Positions 42,240-52,265 are shown, counted from the stretch's first letter. The stretch: 64,000 nt of DNA from UBA710 sp051656785 (GCA_051656785.1 JBOFJK010000002.1:80596-144595); one strand, 5' to 3'. Notes: a model not told the origin generated them from the sequence alone. Numbers and translations are program-made.

Positions 42240-42833
42240 ATGAGTGATAAATTAAAAATGGAATGATACATGGTTTCCACAGTTTCAAAAAAAGAAGAAA
42301 ATGTAATCGAGAATTTAAAAAACAAAATATCAGCTGAAGGTATGAATCATCTTTTTGAAGATTTTAAAATTTTTAAACAACCAATAATAACAAGTGCCGA
42401 ATTACTAAAGAAATCAAAAGGTAAAGAATATAAAATTAAAATGGAAAACATGTATAAAGGTTATATTTTTGTTAAAGTAGTTATGACTGATGAAGCATGA
42501 TTCTTAATTAGAAATACTGAAAATGTTACTGGTTTAGTAGGATCTTCAGGTAAAGGTACAAAACCAACACCTATTAGTGAAAGACAAATTAGAAAATCTA
42601 TCGAAATGGAAAAATTAAAAAATAAAGAATTCAAAGATTTAGAATATAAAAATCCTTTTGAAATTGGTGTTATGGTTCAAATTGTCCAAGGATCATTTAC
42701 AGGTGAAAAAGGAAGAATTATTGAAACTGACATTGAAAATCAATTAGCTATTGTTGAAATTGAGTCTTTTGGAAGAAAAGTTCCAACTGAATTTTCTTAT
42801 AAAGCACTATCAACTATTTCAAACAATAATTAA
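42240..42833 (+). CDS. nusG: transcription termination/antitermination protein NusG
   Basis: Binds RNA polymerase and couples it to Rho or ribosomes. The 197-residue product has the NGN domain (MEWYMVSTVSKKEENVIENL, KMENMYKGYIFVKVVM, TGLVGS) and a C-terminal KOW domain (GVMVQIVQGSFTGEKGRI and FGRKVPTEFSYKAL). Two TGA codons are Trp. It is co-encoded with secE and rpmG. Confidence 0.95.
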
Positions 42834-42907
42834 TTTTTTTGAAATTTTATTTTAATTTTTCCACTATAATAATTAAGCATTTCTAAAATAAAGTAAATGT
42901 TTAATTT

Positions 42908-42991
42908 GGAGGAGTAGCAAAGCGGCCAAATGCGGGTGGCTGTAACCCATTTTCTTCGGATTCGGGGGTTCGAATCCCTCCTCCTCCACCA
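42908..42991 (+). tRNA. tRNA-Tyr (GTA)
   Basis: An 84-base class II tRNA: acceptor GGAGGAG with CTCCTCC, discriminator A, encoded CCA, T-arm GGGGG-TTCGAAT-CCCTC, anticodon GTA in CTGTAAC, and a long variable arm. A TATAAT at 42865-42870 is 38 bases upstream. It is followed after 3 bases by tRNA-Gln. Confidence 0.94.
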
Positions 42992-42994
42992 TTT

Positions 42995-43069
42995 TGCCCC
43001 TTGGCCAAGCGGAAAGGCATCGGCTTTTGGTGCCGACATGCGTAGGTTCGAATCCTACAGGGGCAGCCA
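42995..43069 (+). tRNA. tRNA-Gln (TTG)
   Basis: Acceptor TGCCCCT pairs with AGGGGCA, discriminator G and encoded CCA. Anticodon stem TCGGC/GCCGA with loop TTTTGGT, anticodon TTG reading CAA and by wobble CAG. Cotranscribed with tRNA-Tyr. Confidence 0.94.
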
Positions 43070-43127
43070 TATCATCCATTAGGGTGTTTTTTTATTCAAT
43101 TTTTAGAAACTCACTTATAATTAAACA

Positions 43128-44555
43128 ATGAAATCAATCAAGCAAATAACCCCAATTGAAAAAAATTTTTCTAAATGATATATAGATGTTGTTAAGAATG
43201 GAAATTTAATTGAATATGGCCCAGTAAAAGGAACAATAATTTTCAAGCCTAATTCCTATGGTATTTGAGAAAATATTCAAATACATTTTAATAAAATTCT
43301 TAAAAGACAAGGTGTAAGAAATGTTTATTTACCAATGCTTATTCCTAATAGTTTAATTGCTAAGGAGCAAGATCATGTACAAGGATTTGCTCCTGAATTA
43401 GCAACAATTACCAAGGTAGGGAATAAGAAATTATCAGAAGATATTTATATTAGACCAACCTCTGAAGTTTTATTTGCAGAATTTTTTAAAAGTGAAATAA
43501 ATTCTTATAATGATTTGCCTTTATCATACAATCAATGAGCTAATGTTTTAAGGTGAGAAAAAACTACCAATCCCTTTCTTAGAAATACTGAATTTTTATG
43601 ACAAGAAGGACATACGTGTCATGCTGAAGAACAAGAAGCAATTGATATGACAATGAAGATGCTAAAAACATATGAAAAATTTTTGAGAGATTATTTAGCT
43701 ATTCCAGTTATTACCGGTACTAAAACTGAATTAGAAAAATTTGCAGGAGCAATATCAACATTTACTGTTGAAGCGATGATGAAAGATGGTAAAGCTTTAC
43801 AAAGTGGAACAAGTCATTTCTTAGGGCAAAGTTTTTCAAAAATGTTTAACATATCTTATAAATCAAAAGAAAACAAACAAGAATTTGTCTTTCAAACATC
43901 ATGAGGTATTTCAACTAGATTACTTGGTGCCATTATAATGACTCATGGTGATAATAGAGGAATTATTATTCCACCTAAAGTTGCTCCAATTCAAATTGAC
44001 ATTATCGAAATTATGGCAGATAAGGAAAAATTGGTAAAGGATCTTTCAAGTAAAGTTGAAAAATCACTAGAAGAAGTATATTCTGTAAGAGTGGATAAAA
44101 CTAATAAAAGTGGCGGCTTTAAAGCTGCTCAATCAGAAATCGAAGGCGTTCCTTTAAGGATAGAAATTGGTCCAAGAGAAGCAAAAAATAATGAGGTCAT
44201 TGTCGTTAGAAGAGATACATTGGAAAAAATAGTAGTTAGTTTTAAAAAAATAAATATAGTTGTTGAAAAAATCTTGCAACTTATTCAAGATAATTTGCTT
44301 GCAAATGCTGAAAAAAGACTTAAGGAAAATATTGTTATTGTTAGAACATATGATGAGTTTAAAGAAGCAATAAAACAAAATAAATTTGCATTAACTCCAA
44401 TTATAAATAATGATGATTTTGAATTAAAAATAAAAGAAGAAACTACAGCTACGGCAAGATGTATTCCATTAGAAATGAAAGTTCCTGAAAAAGGAGTGTG
44501 CATTTTTACTGGTAATACTACAAGCAGATTTCTTATTTATGCAAAATCATATTAA
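43128..44555 (+). CDS. proS: prolyl-tRNA synthetase (archaeal/eukaryotic-like, ProS type 3)
   Basis: A class II synthetase of 475 residues of the short form lacking an editing insertion, used by many Mollicutes. It has FKPNSYGIWENIQ, VYLPMLIPNSL (motif 1), the IYIRPTSEVLFAEFF and [25 protein letters not shown] motif 2, and SWGISTRLLGAIIMTHGDNRG motif 3, followed by an anticodon domain ending in the conserved Tyr. A TATAAT box 6 bases before the ATG suggests leaderless expression. Eight TGA-coded Trp codons are used. Confidence 0.95.
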
Positions 44556-44602
44556 TTAAATGATAAAATTTAAGCATACACTAAACAACAAGGAGATAGA
44601 AT

Positions 44603-44917
44603 ATGATTCATGCAGCTAAAAGCCTAGAAGAAATTAAAAATATTTTAGAAACAAAGGAAGGATTGATAATTCTAAATTTTCACTCTGAAACTTGTGGTCC
44701 TTGTATTATGCAAATGCCAATATTAGAAGATTTATCTAATGATTTTAAAATAATATTAATAACATGTGATGTTGTTGATAATCAAGAAGCTTCAAAACAC
44801 TTTAATATATCTGCTACACCAACAACACTGATATATAGAAATGGAAAATCACTATTTACTAATGTAGGTTTCCTACCTTATGATAAGTGAAATGAGGAAA
44901 TATCAAAATTAAAATAA
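44603..44917 (+). CDS. thioredoxin-like protein
   Basis: A 104-residue thioredoxin-fold protein with the active site CGPC in FHSETCGPCIMQMPIL and the cis-Pro segment ISATPTTLIYRNGK. The usual Trp before CGPC (WCGPC) is Thr here, a less common form. It likely reduces disulfides in the cytosol. AAGGAG precedes the ATG, and the HAD gene overlaps its 3' end by 10 bases. Confidence 0.88.
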
Positions 44918-45750
44918 ATAATAACATTAATGAGGAATTTGAAGTTCAGTGTTTTTTTATTGACCTTGATGGAACGTCATTGGATTATAAAAGGCGTTAT
45001 ATTTCTGATTTAAATGCTAACAAGATTAAAGAGATAAACCAAAAAACCCCTATAATCATTTCTACTGGGAGAAGTTTTGGAAATAAAGTTAAAGACATTA
45101 TGAAACAACTTGATATCAAATATGCTATTTGTCAAAATGGAGCCATCATTGTCGATAGTAAGGGTGAAGTTTTGCAAGATATTGTTATTCAATCTGAAAT
45201 GGTTATACTTATAAAAGAAATTGCAATTAAACACAATGTTTTTATTATTCCTAATTCTCAATATAAGATTTATACTAATAACTGATATTTAAAACCACTT
45301 AAATGATTTAATAAAAAACATTATTTTAAATTAAAGGATTTTAATATTGATCTTAAATATAATAAATTAGTTTTGGCTGGTTGTACAAAAAAGAAGTTAT
45401 ATAATGTTTTTCTTGAGTTAAAGGAAAAATTCCCTTCTCTTTCATGCAAAATATCAGCAAATGATTTGGTAATTGAAATAACAGATTCTAAAGCAACAAA
45501 AGGTTTAGCAGCTGTTTTTGTTACAAAACTATTAAATGTTGAAGCAAGCAAAAGTGTTCATATTGGAGATTCAATGAATGATACATCAACTATTAATTAT
45601 TTAGGTGCATTAATTGCTATGGAAAATTCTTCAAAACATTTATTAAATGTAGCTACTCATGTTGGTCCTAACTACAAAAATGGTGGACTATCAAAAGTTC
45701 TTGATGGAGAATTTACATTCAATAATGAAAATAATAAATTTCATATATAA
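44908..45750 (+). CDS. Cof-type HAD hydrolase, inferred ATT start
   Basis: A 280-residue phosphatase of the Cof/YidA subgroup (sugar phosphates or FMN). It has the catalytic FFIDLDGTSLD near the N-terminus, ISTGRSF, a C2-type cap domain, and the C-terminal VHIGDSMNDTSTINY (motif 4) and GPNYKNGGLSKVLDG. No ATG, GTG or TTG occurs between the frame's opening and the catalytic Asp; TTG at 44980 lies after the DxD motif. ATT at 44908 follows GAGGA by 9 bases, and it is in the same ATTAAARTAA arrangement as uvrB. ATA 44914 or ATT 44926 are alternatives. Confidence 0.85.
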
Positions 45751-45767
45751 TTAAAAAGGTTTAATAT

Positions 45768-45842
45768 GGCACCATAGCCAAATGGCCAAGGCATGGGTCT
45801 GCAACACCCTGATTACGAGTTCGAATCTCGTTGGTGCCTCCA
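45768..45842 (+). tRNA. tRNA-Cys (GCA)
   Basis: Acceptor GGCACCA with TGGTGCC, discriminator T, encoded CCA. T-arm CGAG-TTCGAAT-CTCG; anticodon loop CTGCAAC with anticodon GCA. It lies 17 bases after the HAD gene and 4 bases before tRNA-Arg. Confidence 0.93.
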
Positions 45843-45846
45843 TAAT

Positions 45847-45923
45847 GCGCTCGTAGCTCAATTGGATAGAGTGCTTGGTTACGGCCCAAGAGGTTGAGGG
45901 TTCAAGTCCTTCCGAGCGCGCCA
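45847..45923 (+). tRNA. tRNA-Arg (ACG)
   Basis: Acceptor GCGCTCG pairs with CGAGCGC, discriminator G, encoded CCA. Anticodon stem CTTGG/CCAAG around TTACGGC, anticodon ACG, which needs A34-to-inosine editing by TadA to read CGN. Cotranscribed with tRNA-Cys. Confidence 0.93.
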
Positions 45924-45948
45924 TATAATTTCAATTAGAAATTACCTA

Positions 45949-46512
45949 CTAACTTTTAAACAAAAATGAAAAATGTTTCTCACCGACTAATCTTTTTGTA
46001 ATTATCATTTTGATAATATTTTTAATTATTTTTTCATTGAAAATTTCTTCTTTTTTCATTGACATTTCAGCTAGTTCTACTAAATTTTGATATATTACAC
46101 TTTTGGTTTTTTCATCATATCAATCTTTGTTTGAAACAAAATTATTATGATCAACAATTAAGAATTTTTTACCTGGATATTTTTTAACATCATAATCATA
46201 ATCAATATATTTTATTGTATTTTCTTCAAAGAAAAAAGGAGAAGAAAGATTAGCATAATAATAAAAACCATCTTCTTTAATTGTGAGAGTCGCATTAAAA
46301 AATCTTTTATTTGAAAAGAATCATAAAATTGGTTCTGAAATAATTCATTTTTGATTTTTAGCTTCTTGAACTTTTGTTTTATTTAATAAAACTAAAACAT
46401 ATTCTGGAGAAGAGGCAATTATTTTAGCACCATTTCACTGACGATATAAAGTACCATTATGTTTATATGCTTGTATGTTAATAAAATCATTATTAATTTT
46501 TATTTTTTTCAT
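45949..46512 (-). CDS. DUF402 nucleoside tri/diphosphate phosphatase (Ntdp, YgaC type)
   Basis: A 187-residue protein not visible under the standard code because of four TGA Trp codons. It shows the DUF402 pattern: IQAYKHNGTLYRQW, EPILWFFSNKRFFNATL, IKEDGFYYYANLSSPF and the acidic motif IDYDYDVKKYPGKKF, with a C-terminal helical tail. Firmicute members (S. aureus Sav1889, B. subtilis YgaC) hydrolyse nucleoside di- and triphosphates with divalent metal. The protein would be cytosolic. It is convergent with the tRNA-Cys/Arg unit and divergent from trmB. Confidence 0.82.
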
Positions 46513-46557
46513 ATTTTATTTAATTATAAAGGTTTTTATTTTTAGTATCATAAATAT

Positions 46558-47169
46558 ATGAGATTAAGAAATAAACCAGAAGCAAACCAAATTCTTGAAA
46601 AACACCAAAGTGTTATTAAGGATATTCCAATTATGATAGATGAAAATACTGTTTTAGAAATTGGAATGGGTAAAGGTGAAATGATTGGTCAAATGGCAAT
46701 TAACAATCCTAATAAAAAATTTATTGGAATAGAAAAATATCCAACAGTCATTTTACAAGCTTTAAAATTAATTGATAAATATCAAATATCAAATCTTAAA
46801 ATTGTTTGTCAAGACATTTCAAAATTAACAGAAGCATTCAATGGAAAGGTATCAACAATATGATTAACTTTTAGCGATCCATGACCTAAAAAGAGACATT
46901 ACAAAAGAAGATTAACTTACAAAACATATTTAGAAATATATAAAAATATCCTGAGTGATGATGGAATTTTAAAAATCAAAACAGATAATGATATTTTTTA
47001 TAATTTTTCTCTTGAATCATTAGAAGAATTTGGGGCAAAAATTCTTTTCAAAACAAATGATTTATATTCTTCTGATAGAATTGAAAATAATATTCAAACA
47101 GGTTATGAAATCAAATGACATAATCATGGCAAAAACATTAATTATATTGAAGCAAAATTTAATAAATAA
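46558..47169 (+). CDS. trmB: tRNA (guanine-N7-)-methyltransferase
   Basis: Methylates G46 of tRNA. The 203-residue product has MRLRNKPEANQIL, the SAM motif VLEIGMGKGEMI, FIGIEKYPTVI, and the TrmB signature LTFSDPWPKKRHYKRRL plus ILKIKTDND. Trp codons in IWLTF, DPWPKK and IKWHN are TGA. TATCAT at 46546-46551 lies 6 bases before the ATG; no ribosome-binding site is seen. Confidence 0.95.
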
Positions 47170-47288
47170 CTAAATAATCATTAGTAAAAAAGAAGCATTA
47201 AATAGATGAGTTTTTACCTAAAAATGTTATAATTTTAATTAAGTATATATTAATATATAATGAATGAGTAGTTATTGGAGAAAAAAAC

Positions 47289-49997
47289 ATGATAATTTTT
47301 AATGATGATGAAGAAAAAAGAAATAAATTTGACAATGAAGAAAATGATGATGACGATCAGTATAAAGTAGAAGATGATGATTTAAAAGTTGTTTTTCTTG
47401 ATAGTAAAGATATTAAAAAAATTGAAGTTGATGAAGAAGAGGAAGAAGCTCCTCAGGATAAAGAGGAATATCAAGTTAAATCACAATTAATCTCAGAAGA
47501 AACAGCATCATTAGCTCCAATTTATGTTTCCTCAGAAATGAAAAACTCATTTCTTGAATATGCAATGTCAGTTATAGTTTCTAGAGCATTACCTGATGCT
47601 AGAGATGGATTAAAACCAGTTCATCGTAGAATTCTTTTTTCAATGTCAGAATTAGGTCTTACTTCTGGTTCTCAATATAAAAAATCTGCCCGTATTGTTG
47701 GAGATGTACTGGGGAAGTATCACCCACATGGTGATTCAGCTATTTATGAGTCAATGGTTAGAATGGCGCAAGAATTTTCATTAAGATATCCTTTAATAGA
47801 TGGGCATGGTAACTTCGGTTCAATTGATGGTGATTCAGCTGCTGCTATGAGATATACAGAAGCGAGAATGTCTAAAATTGCTTTCGAAATGATTGATGGT
47901 ATCAAAAAAGATACAGTTGATTTCATGCCTAACTATGATGGTTCAGAAATGGAACCCATTGTTTTACCTTCAAGATTCCCAAATCTATTAGTTTCAGGAT
48001 CGGTTGGTATTGCTGTTGGTATGGCAACAACTATTCCACCACATAATTTGGGTGAAGTAATTGATGGTGTTATTGCCATTGCTAGAAATCCTAATATTAC
48101 AATTGAAGAATTAATGGAATATGTGAAGGGGCCAGACTTCCCGACCGGTGCCACTATTTTAGGTAGAAGAGGTATTATTGATGCTTACACAACTGGTAGA
48201 GGTTCAGTAACTACTAGATCTAAAACCCATATTGAAGTTTTGAAAAATGGTAGATCAAGAATTGTTGTAACTGAAATTCCTTTTGATGTTAAGAAACCGA
48301 CAATGATAGAAAAAATTGCTCAATTAGTTAAAGAGAAAAAAATTGATGGTATTACGGACTTAAGAGATGAAACATCAAGAAAAGGAATTAGAGTTGTAAT
48401 TGACCTAAAAAGAAATATTGTTCCTGAAGTATTGCTAAATCAATTATTCAAAATGACTAACTTACAAACAAACTATAGTGTTAACATGATTGCCCTTGTA
48501 AAGGGTGAGCCTAAAATACTAACTTTAAAATATGCATTAGAAGTATATCTAGAACATCAAATAGAAGTTATTACTAGAAGAACTAAATTTGAATTAGATA
48601 AAGCAGAGGCAAGAGCTCACATTTTAGAAGGACTAAAAATTGCTATTGAAAATATTGATGCAATAATTACCCTTATTAGAAAATCAAAAACAGATCTTGA
48701 AGCACAAATGTCTTTAATGAACTCATACAAACTTTCAGACAAACAAGCAAAAGCTATCACTGAAATGCGTTTAGGTAGATTGACAGGATTAGCAATCGAG
48801 AAAATGATTGAAGAACTTTCATCACTAATTGAACAAATTAAATACTATAATGAGATTTTAAATTCAAAAGAAAAAACAATTAATTTAATTATTAATGAAT
48901 TAGAAGAAATTAAAAACAAATATGCAGATTCAAGAAGAACAGAAATTGATATTAATAATATTGGTGATATTCAGGATGAAGATTTAATTCCTGAAAAGAA
49001 TATTTTGATTACAATGTCTGCAAGAGGCTATGTTAAGAGAATACCATTAATAGAATATAAGGTTCAAAAAAGGGGTGGTGTTGGAACTACAACACAAACA
49101 ACTTATTCTGATGATGATGTAAGTAAAATTATTTCCACAACAACGCATACTGATTTATTAATCTTTACTTCATATGGTAGAGTTTATAGATTAAGGGCTC
49201 ACCAAATTCCTGAGCTTTCAAAACAAGCCAAGGGACTGCCTTTCCAAAATATAATCCAGATTCAAAAAGATGAAAAGATTGTTTCTTTGTTAACAACCAA
49301 TTCTTACAATGATAATGAATATTTAGTGACAATTACTGAAAATGGAATTATTAAAAAAACTCCTATTGCTCAATATGCAAGAATTAATAAGAATGGGAAA
49401 ATCGCTCTTAAAATGAGAGAAGATGATAGGCTTGTTAAAGCTATGAAAGTTAATGAAGATAGTGAAATCATTATTGGATCGAACAATGGTAAAGTTGTTA
49501 GATTCCAAGTTAACCAAGTTAGATCAATGTCTAGAACAGCTACAGGTGTTATTGGTATGAAATTTGATGATGCTAAAAGTAAGGTTATTGGTGCATCAAA
49601 TACAACTGAAGGTGTTATTGTTCTTTCGATGGGAGCATCAGGTTTTGCTAAAAAAACTCCTCTTGAAGATTATAGACAAACAAAAAGAGGAGCAAAAGGT
49701 GTTAAATCAATTAACATTGACAAGTCAGGTGCACTTGTATATGTTGGTCTAGTTAAAGGAAGTGAAGATGTAATTATTATTACTAACAAAGGTATTGCAA
49801 TTAGAACTACTTTAGAACAAGTAAATGAAACAAGTAGAGCAACAAAAGGCGTTAAAATAATTCAAGTTAAAGATACTTCAAAAATTAATTCAGTAGCTAT
49901 TATTGATGTTGAAGAAATTGAAAAAGAAGTTGAACAAGAAATTTCTAAAACACAAGAATTAGCATTAAATCTTCCTCAAGAAAATAAAGTAAAATAA
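47289..49997 (+). CDS. gyrA: DNA gyrase subunit A with acidic N-terminal extension
   Basis: A type II topoisomerase subunit, 902 residues. After an Asp/Glu-rich extension of about 70 residues absent from most GyrA proteins come EYAMSVIVSRALPDARDGLKPVHRR, the quinolone region HPHGDSAIYESM (Ser and Glu at the usual resistance positions, the sensitive pattern), and the active Tyr in AAMRYTEARM (about residue 189). The C-terminal DNA-wrapping propeller has a changed GyrA box (QKRGGVGTT). It resembles ParC in a few places, but GDSAAAMR favours GyrA. A TATAAT lies at 47256 and TTGGAG before the ATG. Confidence 0.88.
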   Translation: MIIFNDDEEKRNKFDNEENDDDDQYKVEDDDLKVVFLDSKDIKKIEVDEEEEEAPQDKEEYQVKSQLISEETASLAPIYVSSEMKNSFLEYAMSVIVSRALPDARDGLKPVHRRILFSMSELGLTSGSQYKKSARIVGDVLGKYHPHGDSAIYESMVRMAQEFSLRYPLIDGHGNFGSIDGDSAAAMRYTEARMSKIAFEMIDGIKKDTVDFMPNYDGSEMEPIVLPSRFPNLLVSGSVGIAVGMATTIPPHNLGEVIDGVIAIARNPNITIEELMEYVKGPDFPTGATILGRRGIIDAYTTGRGSVTTRSKTHIEVLKNGRSRIVVTEIPFDVKKPTMIEKIAQLVKEKKIDGITDLRDETSRKGIRVVIDLKRNIVPEVLLNQLFKMTNLQTNYSVNMIALVKGEPKILTLKYALEVYLEHQIEVITRRTKFELDKAEARAHILEGLKIAIENIDAIITLIRKSKTDLEAQMSLMNSYKLSDKQAKAITEMRLGRLTGLAIEKMIEELSSLIEQIKYYNEILNSKEKTINLIINELEEIKNKYADSRRTEIDINNIGDIQDEDLIPEKNILITMSARGYVKRIPLIEYKVQKRGGVGTTTQTTYSDDDVSKIISTTTHTDLLIFTSYGRVYRLRAHQIPELSKQAKGLPFQNIIQIQKDEKIVSLLTTNSYNDNEYLVTITENGIIKKTPIAQYARINKNGKIALKMREDDRLVKAMKVNEDSEIIIGSNNGKVVRFQVNQVRSMSRTATGVIGMKFDDAKSKVIGASNTTEGVIVLSMGASGFAKKTPLEDYRQTKRGAKGVKSINIDKSGALVYVGLVKGSEDVIIITNKGIAIRTTLEQVNETSRATKGVKIIQVKDTSKINSVAIIDVEEIEKEVEQEISKTQELALNLPQENKVK

Positions 49998-50018
49998 TAT
50001 TAAAAAAATGTAAGTAAT

Positions 50019-50408
50019 TTACATTTTTTCATTTATTAAACTCGCTTCTAAAACCCTTAATAATTCAAAGAATTCTTCATTACTCATTTCTTTATCATTC
50101 TCAGATATTTTAGATATTGCTTCGATTTGAGTATTGTAGTGATTTTTCTTTTCTTTTCATTGGAAAGCACTAACCAATGAAATGCAAAAAGTTCCTGCTC
50201 CAGTTATAATAGCAAGAGCAATAAAGATTTCTTTAATTTCTAGAAAAATATCATTATATTTTAAAGTAAATAAATTTAGAACAATCAATAAGGCAGAAGA
50301 CACAAAAATAAAGACATTAATAAAAACAAATAATAGTCTTGCATGTAAATATTTTTTCTTATATTTTTTTCAATATTTTTCAATAATATATTTTTGTTCT
50401 TGATTCAC
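50019..50408 (-). CDS. two-TM membrane protein, first of a tandem trio (3' member)
   Basis: A 129-residue protein with start GTG at 50408 (AAAGGA 8 bases upstream). It has the same plan as the next two genes: an amphipathic N-terminal helix, two TM helices separated by about 10-15 residues (about 26-45 and 60-82), then a charged helical tail. A TGA Trp lies in EKYWKK and FQWKEKK. No family found with confidence; it resembles the SLATT/DUF4231 two-TM group in topology. It is convergent with gyrA. Confidence 0.6.
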
Positions 50409-50410
50409 AA

Positions 50411-50869
50411 TTAGTTTTCCTTTCTGCTTTCTTGCTCATAACCAGTTATGATTGTAAAAAGATAATTTTCAAATATTTTTTTCTTTTCTTTTAAATCTTC
50501 AATATTTTGATACTTTTCACCACTTAGACTAAATCTTTGTTTTTCAATAATTAGTTGATAATAAATTTGATTATAGTATCTAACTTTTTCTCTTAATAAA
50601 AAGAAAGAAATTAATGAATTTATTAAAGCAACAATTCCTGAAATCATTGCAGCTAAAATAATATAATCTGAACCTTTTATGACAGTTTCAAATTCACCAC
50701 CAGCTAGATTTAAGGTTGAAATAACAACTAATATTAATGAAATGATTGGAAATATAATATTAGTCAATGATATAAATGCTCTAATCACCATTAATTTTCT
50801 TTTATATAAATTAATAAAATAATCAATACTATCTGCAAAATTTACTATTTGAAATTTTCTTATGTTCAT
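50411..50869 (-). CDS. two-TM membrane protein, middle member of a tandem trio
   Basis: A 152-residue protein, MNIRKFQIVNFADSIDYFINLYKRK, with TM helices near residues 27-52 (LMVIRAFISLTNIIFPIISLILV) and 68-92, then the charged segment LLREKVRYYNQIYYQLIIEKQRFSL, which has the Y-x-x-IY-x-x-x-x-x-E-K pattern seen in SLATT/DUF4231 proteins. The family assignment is tentative. Its stop lies just before the GTG of the next gene; its start overlaps the preceding gene by 10 bases. Confidence 0.65.
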   Translation of the reverse strand: MNIRKFQIVNFADSIDYFINLYKRKLMVIRAFISLTNIIFPIISLILVVISTLNLAGGEFETVIKGSDYIILAAMISGIVALINSLISFFLLREKVRYYNQIYYQLIIEKQRFSLSGEKYQNIEDLKEKKKIFENYLFTIITGYEQESRKEN

Positions 50870-51387
50870 TTTATTTTATCCTCACTTAGAAATTGTTTCA
50901 ATGTTTTAAACAATTTCTCTTTTTTGAATACTAAATTTTTATCAATAATTGCTTTAATTTCACTATCAATATCTGCTATTTCACCATTGCCATTGATTAG
51001 TAAGTTGTTAAGATCCAAACATATTTTGTGATATATATTGTATTTATTTTTATTCTTAATAATCATTAAGGATGAAGAAGCGATAATTATTCCTAATGAA
51101 AGAGTAATTGAAAGTGAGACTAAAGAAATTATTCTGGCAAGACTAACATCATTAGGATCAAAATCTGGTGCATTTAGTTTTTTATCTATTAGAATAATAG
51201 CAGTAATTAATAAAGTTAATATTGCTATATTAAGTATAACCATAACAATGTTTAAAATTATTGTTAATCATGAACAAATATTTTTCTTTACTTCTAATTT
51301 TCAAATTTGAGATCTTCAAAAGTTCTTAACTTCATCTTGACTATTAAAATCAAATTTTTGTCCTAGAATAATATTTTTCTTTTTCAT
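50860..51387 (-). CDS. two-TM membrane protein, first-transcribed member of a tandem trio
   Basis: A 175-residue protein from ATG 51387 (MKKKNIILGQKFDF). It contains NFWRSQIWKLEVKKN, then two TM helices (about 42-64 and 80-103), and a tail with KYNIYHKICLDLNNLLINGNG, again the SLATT-like Tyr/His-rich element. Three TGA Trp codons in the N-terminal third and one before the stop (DKIKWT) hide it in a standard-code reading. A 10-base overlap couples it to the middle member. Confidence 0.65.
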
Positions 51388-51428
51388 AATATATCATTAT
51401 AAGTAAATAATTAGTTTTATTATTGAAT

Positions 51429-52265
51429 TTACTTAAGCTCAACTATTTTTTTACCTTCGAATTGATATTTATTAGAGTAAATGAACCCATCTTTTGCTTC
51501 AATTTTTAAATAATTTTTATTTTCTTTTATTGTTGCTGAAAAAATTTTCACACGCTTGCTACCGATAAATAAATAAGCACCTGGATTTGAACAGTAAGCT
51601 CTTATTTTATTAATCATTTTTTTTGAAGTGTCAATATTTAGAAATGCTTCCTCTTTTGTTAATTTAGGAGCAAAAGTTACTTTATTAATATCTTGTTTTT
51701 TTTCATTAAACTTGCCTTTATAAAATAATTCTAATCACTTAGAAATTTCACTTTTAGCAACTAAAGATAATTTATTAAACAAGCTATCACTGCAATCTTC
51801 ATTTTCAATTTTAACTACTTTTTCAAAAATAATATTTCCAGCATCCATTTGCTTAACCATATAAATTAATGAAATTCCAGTTTCCTTATCACCATTTAAT
51901 AAGGCATGTTGAACAGGTGCTGCTCCGCGATATTTAGGTAATAATGATCCATGAATATTTACTGAACCTTTTTTTGCTAATGCCAAAATATTTTCAGGAA
52001 TAAGTTGGCCAAAAGCACAAGTCAAAAAGATGTCAAAATCTATTATTTTAAGTGCATCAAAAATGTTTCCAATTTTATCTTCTTGGAACAACTTAATATT
52101 ATATTTAATTGCTAATTCTTTAACTGGAGAAGTAATCATATTTAATCCTCTACCCGATCTTTTGTCGGGTTGAGTGATAATACCCACAACATTAAAGTTC
52201 TTAATAATTTCTTCAAAAATAGGTACAGAAAAATTTGGGGTTCCTGCTAATAATATTTTAATCAC
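51429..52265 (-). CDS. fmt: methionyl-tRNA formyltransferase
   Basis: Formylates initiator Met-tRNA using 10-formyl-tetrahydrofolate. The 278-residue product has the formyltransferase domain with LLAGTPNFSVP, ITQPDKRSGRG, and the SVNIHGSLLPKYRGAAPVQHALLNGDKETGIS catalytic segment (N-H-D triad including the His in NIHGS), and a shortened C-terminal OB domain ending GKKIVELK. GTG 52265 is chosen, with AGAGG about 8 bases upstream; TTG 52268 is possible. A TGA Trp lies in SKWLELF. Confidence 0.95.

Noticed and set aside
43128..44555. Lateral transfer of proS from archaea in this lineage
   Set aside because: The archaeal/eukaryotic-type ProS is widespread in Mollicutes, and composition here matches its neighbours, so no recent event is supported.
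47289..49997. Annotation of this gene as parC
   Set aside because: The GDSAAAMRYTEARM segment and overall pattern fit GyrA better, and the GDP form typical of ParC is absent. No gyrB or parE is adjacent to settle it, so some doubt remains.
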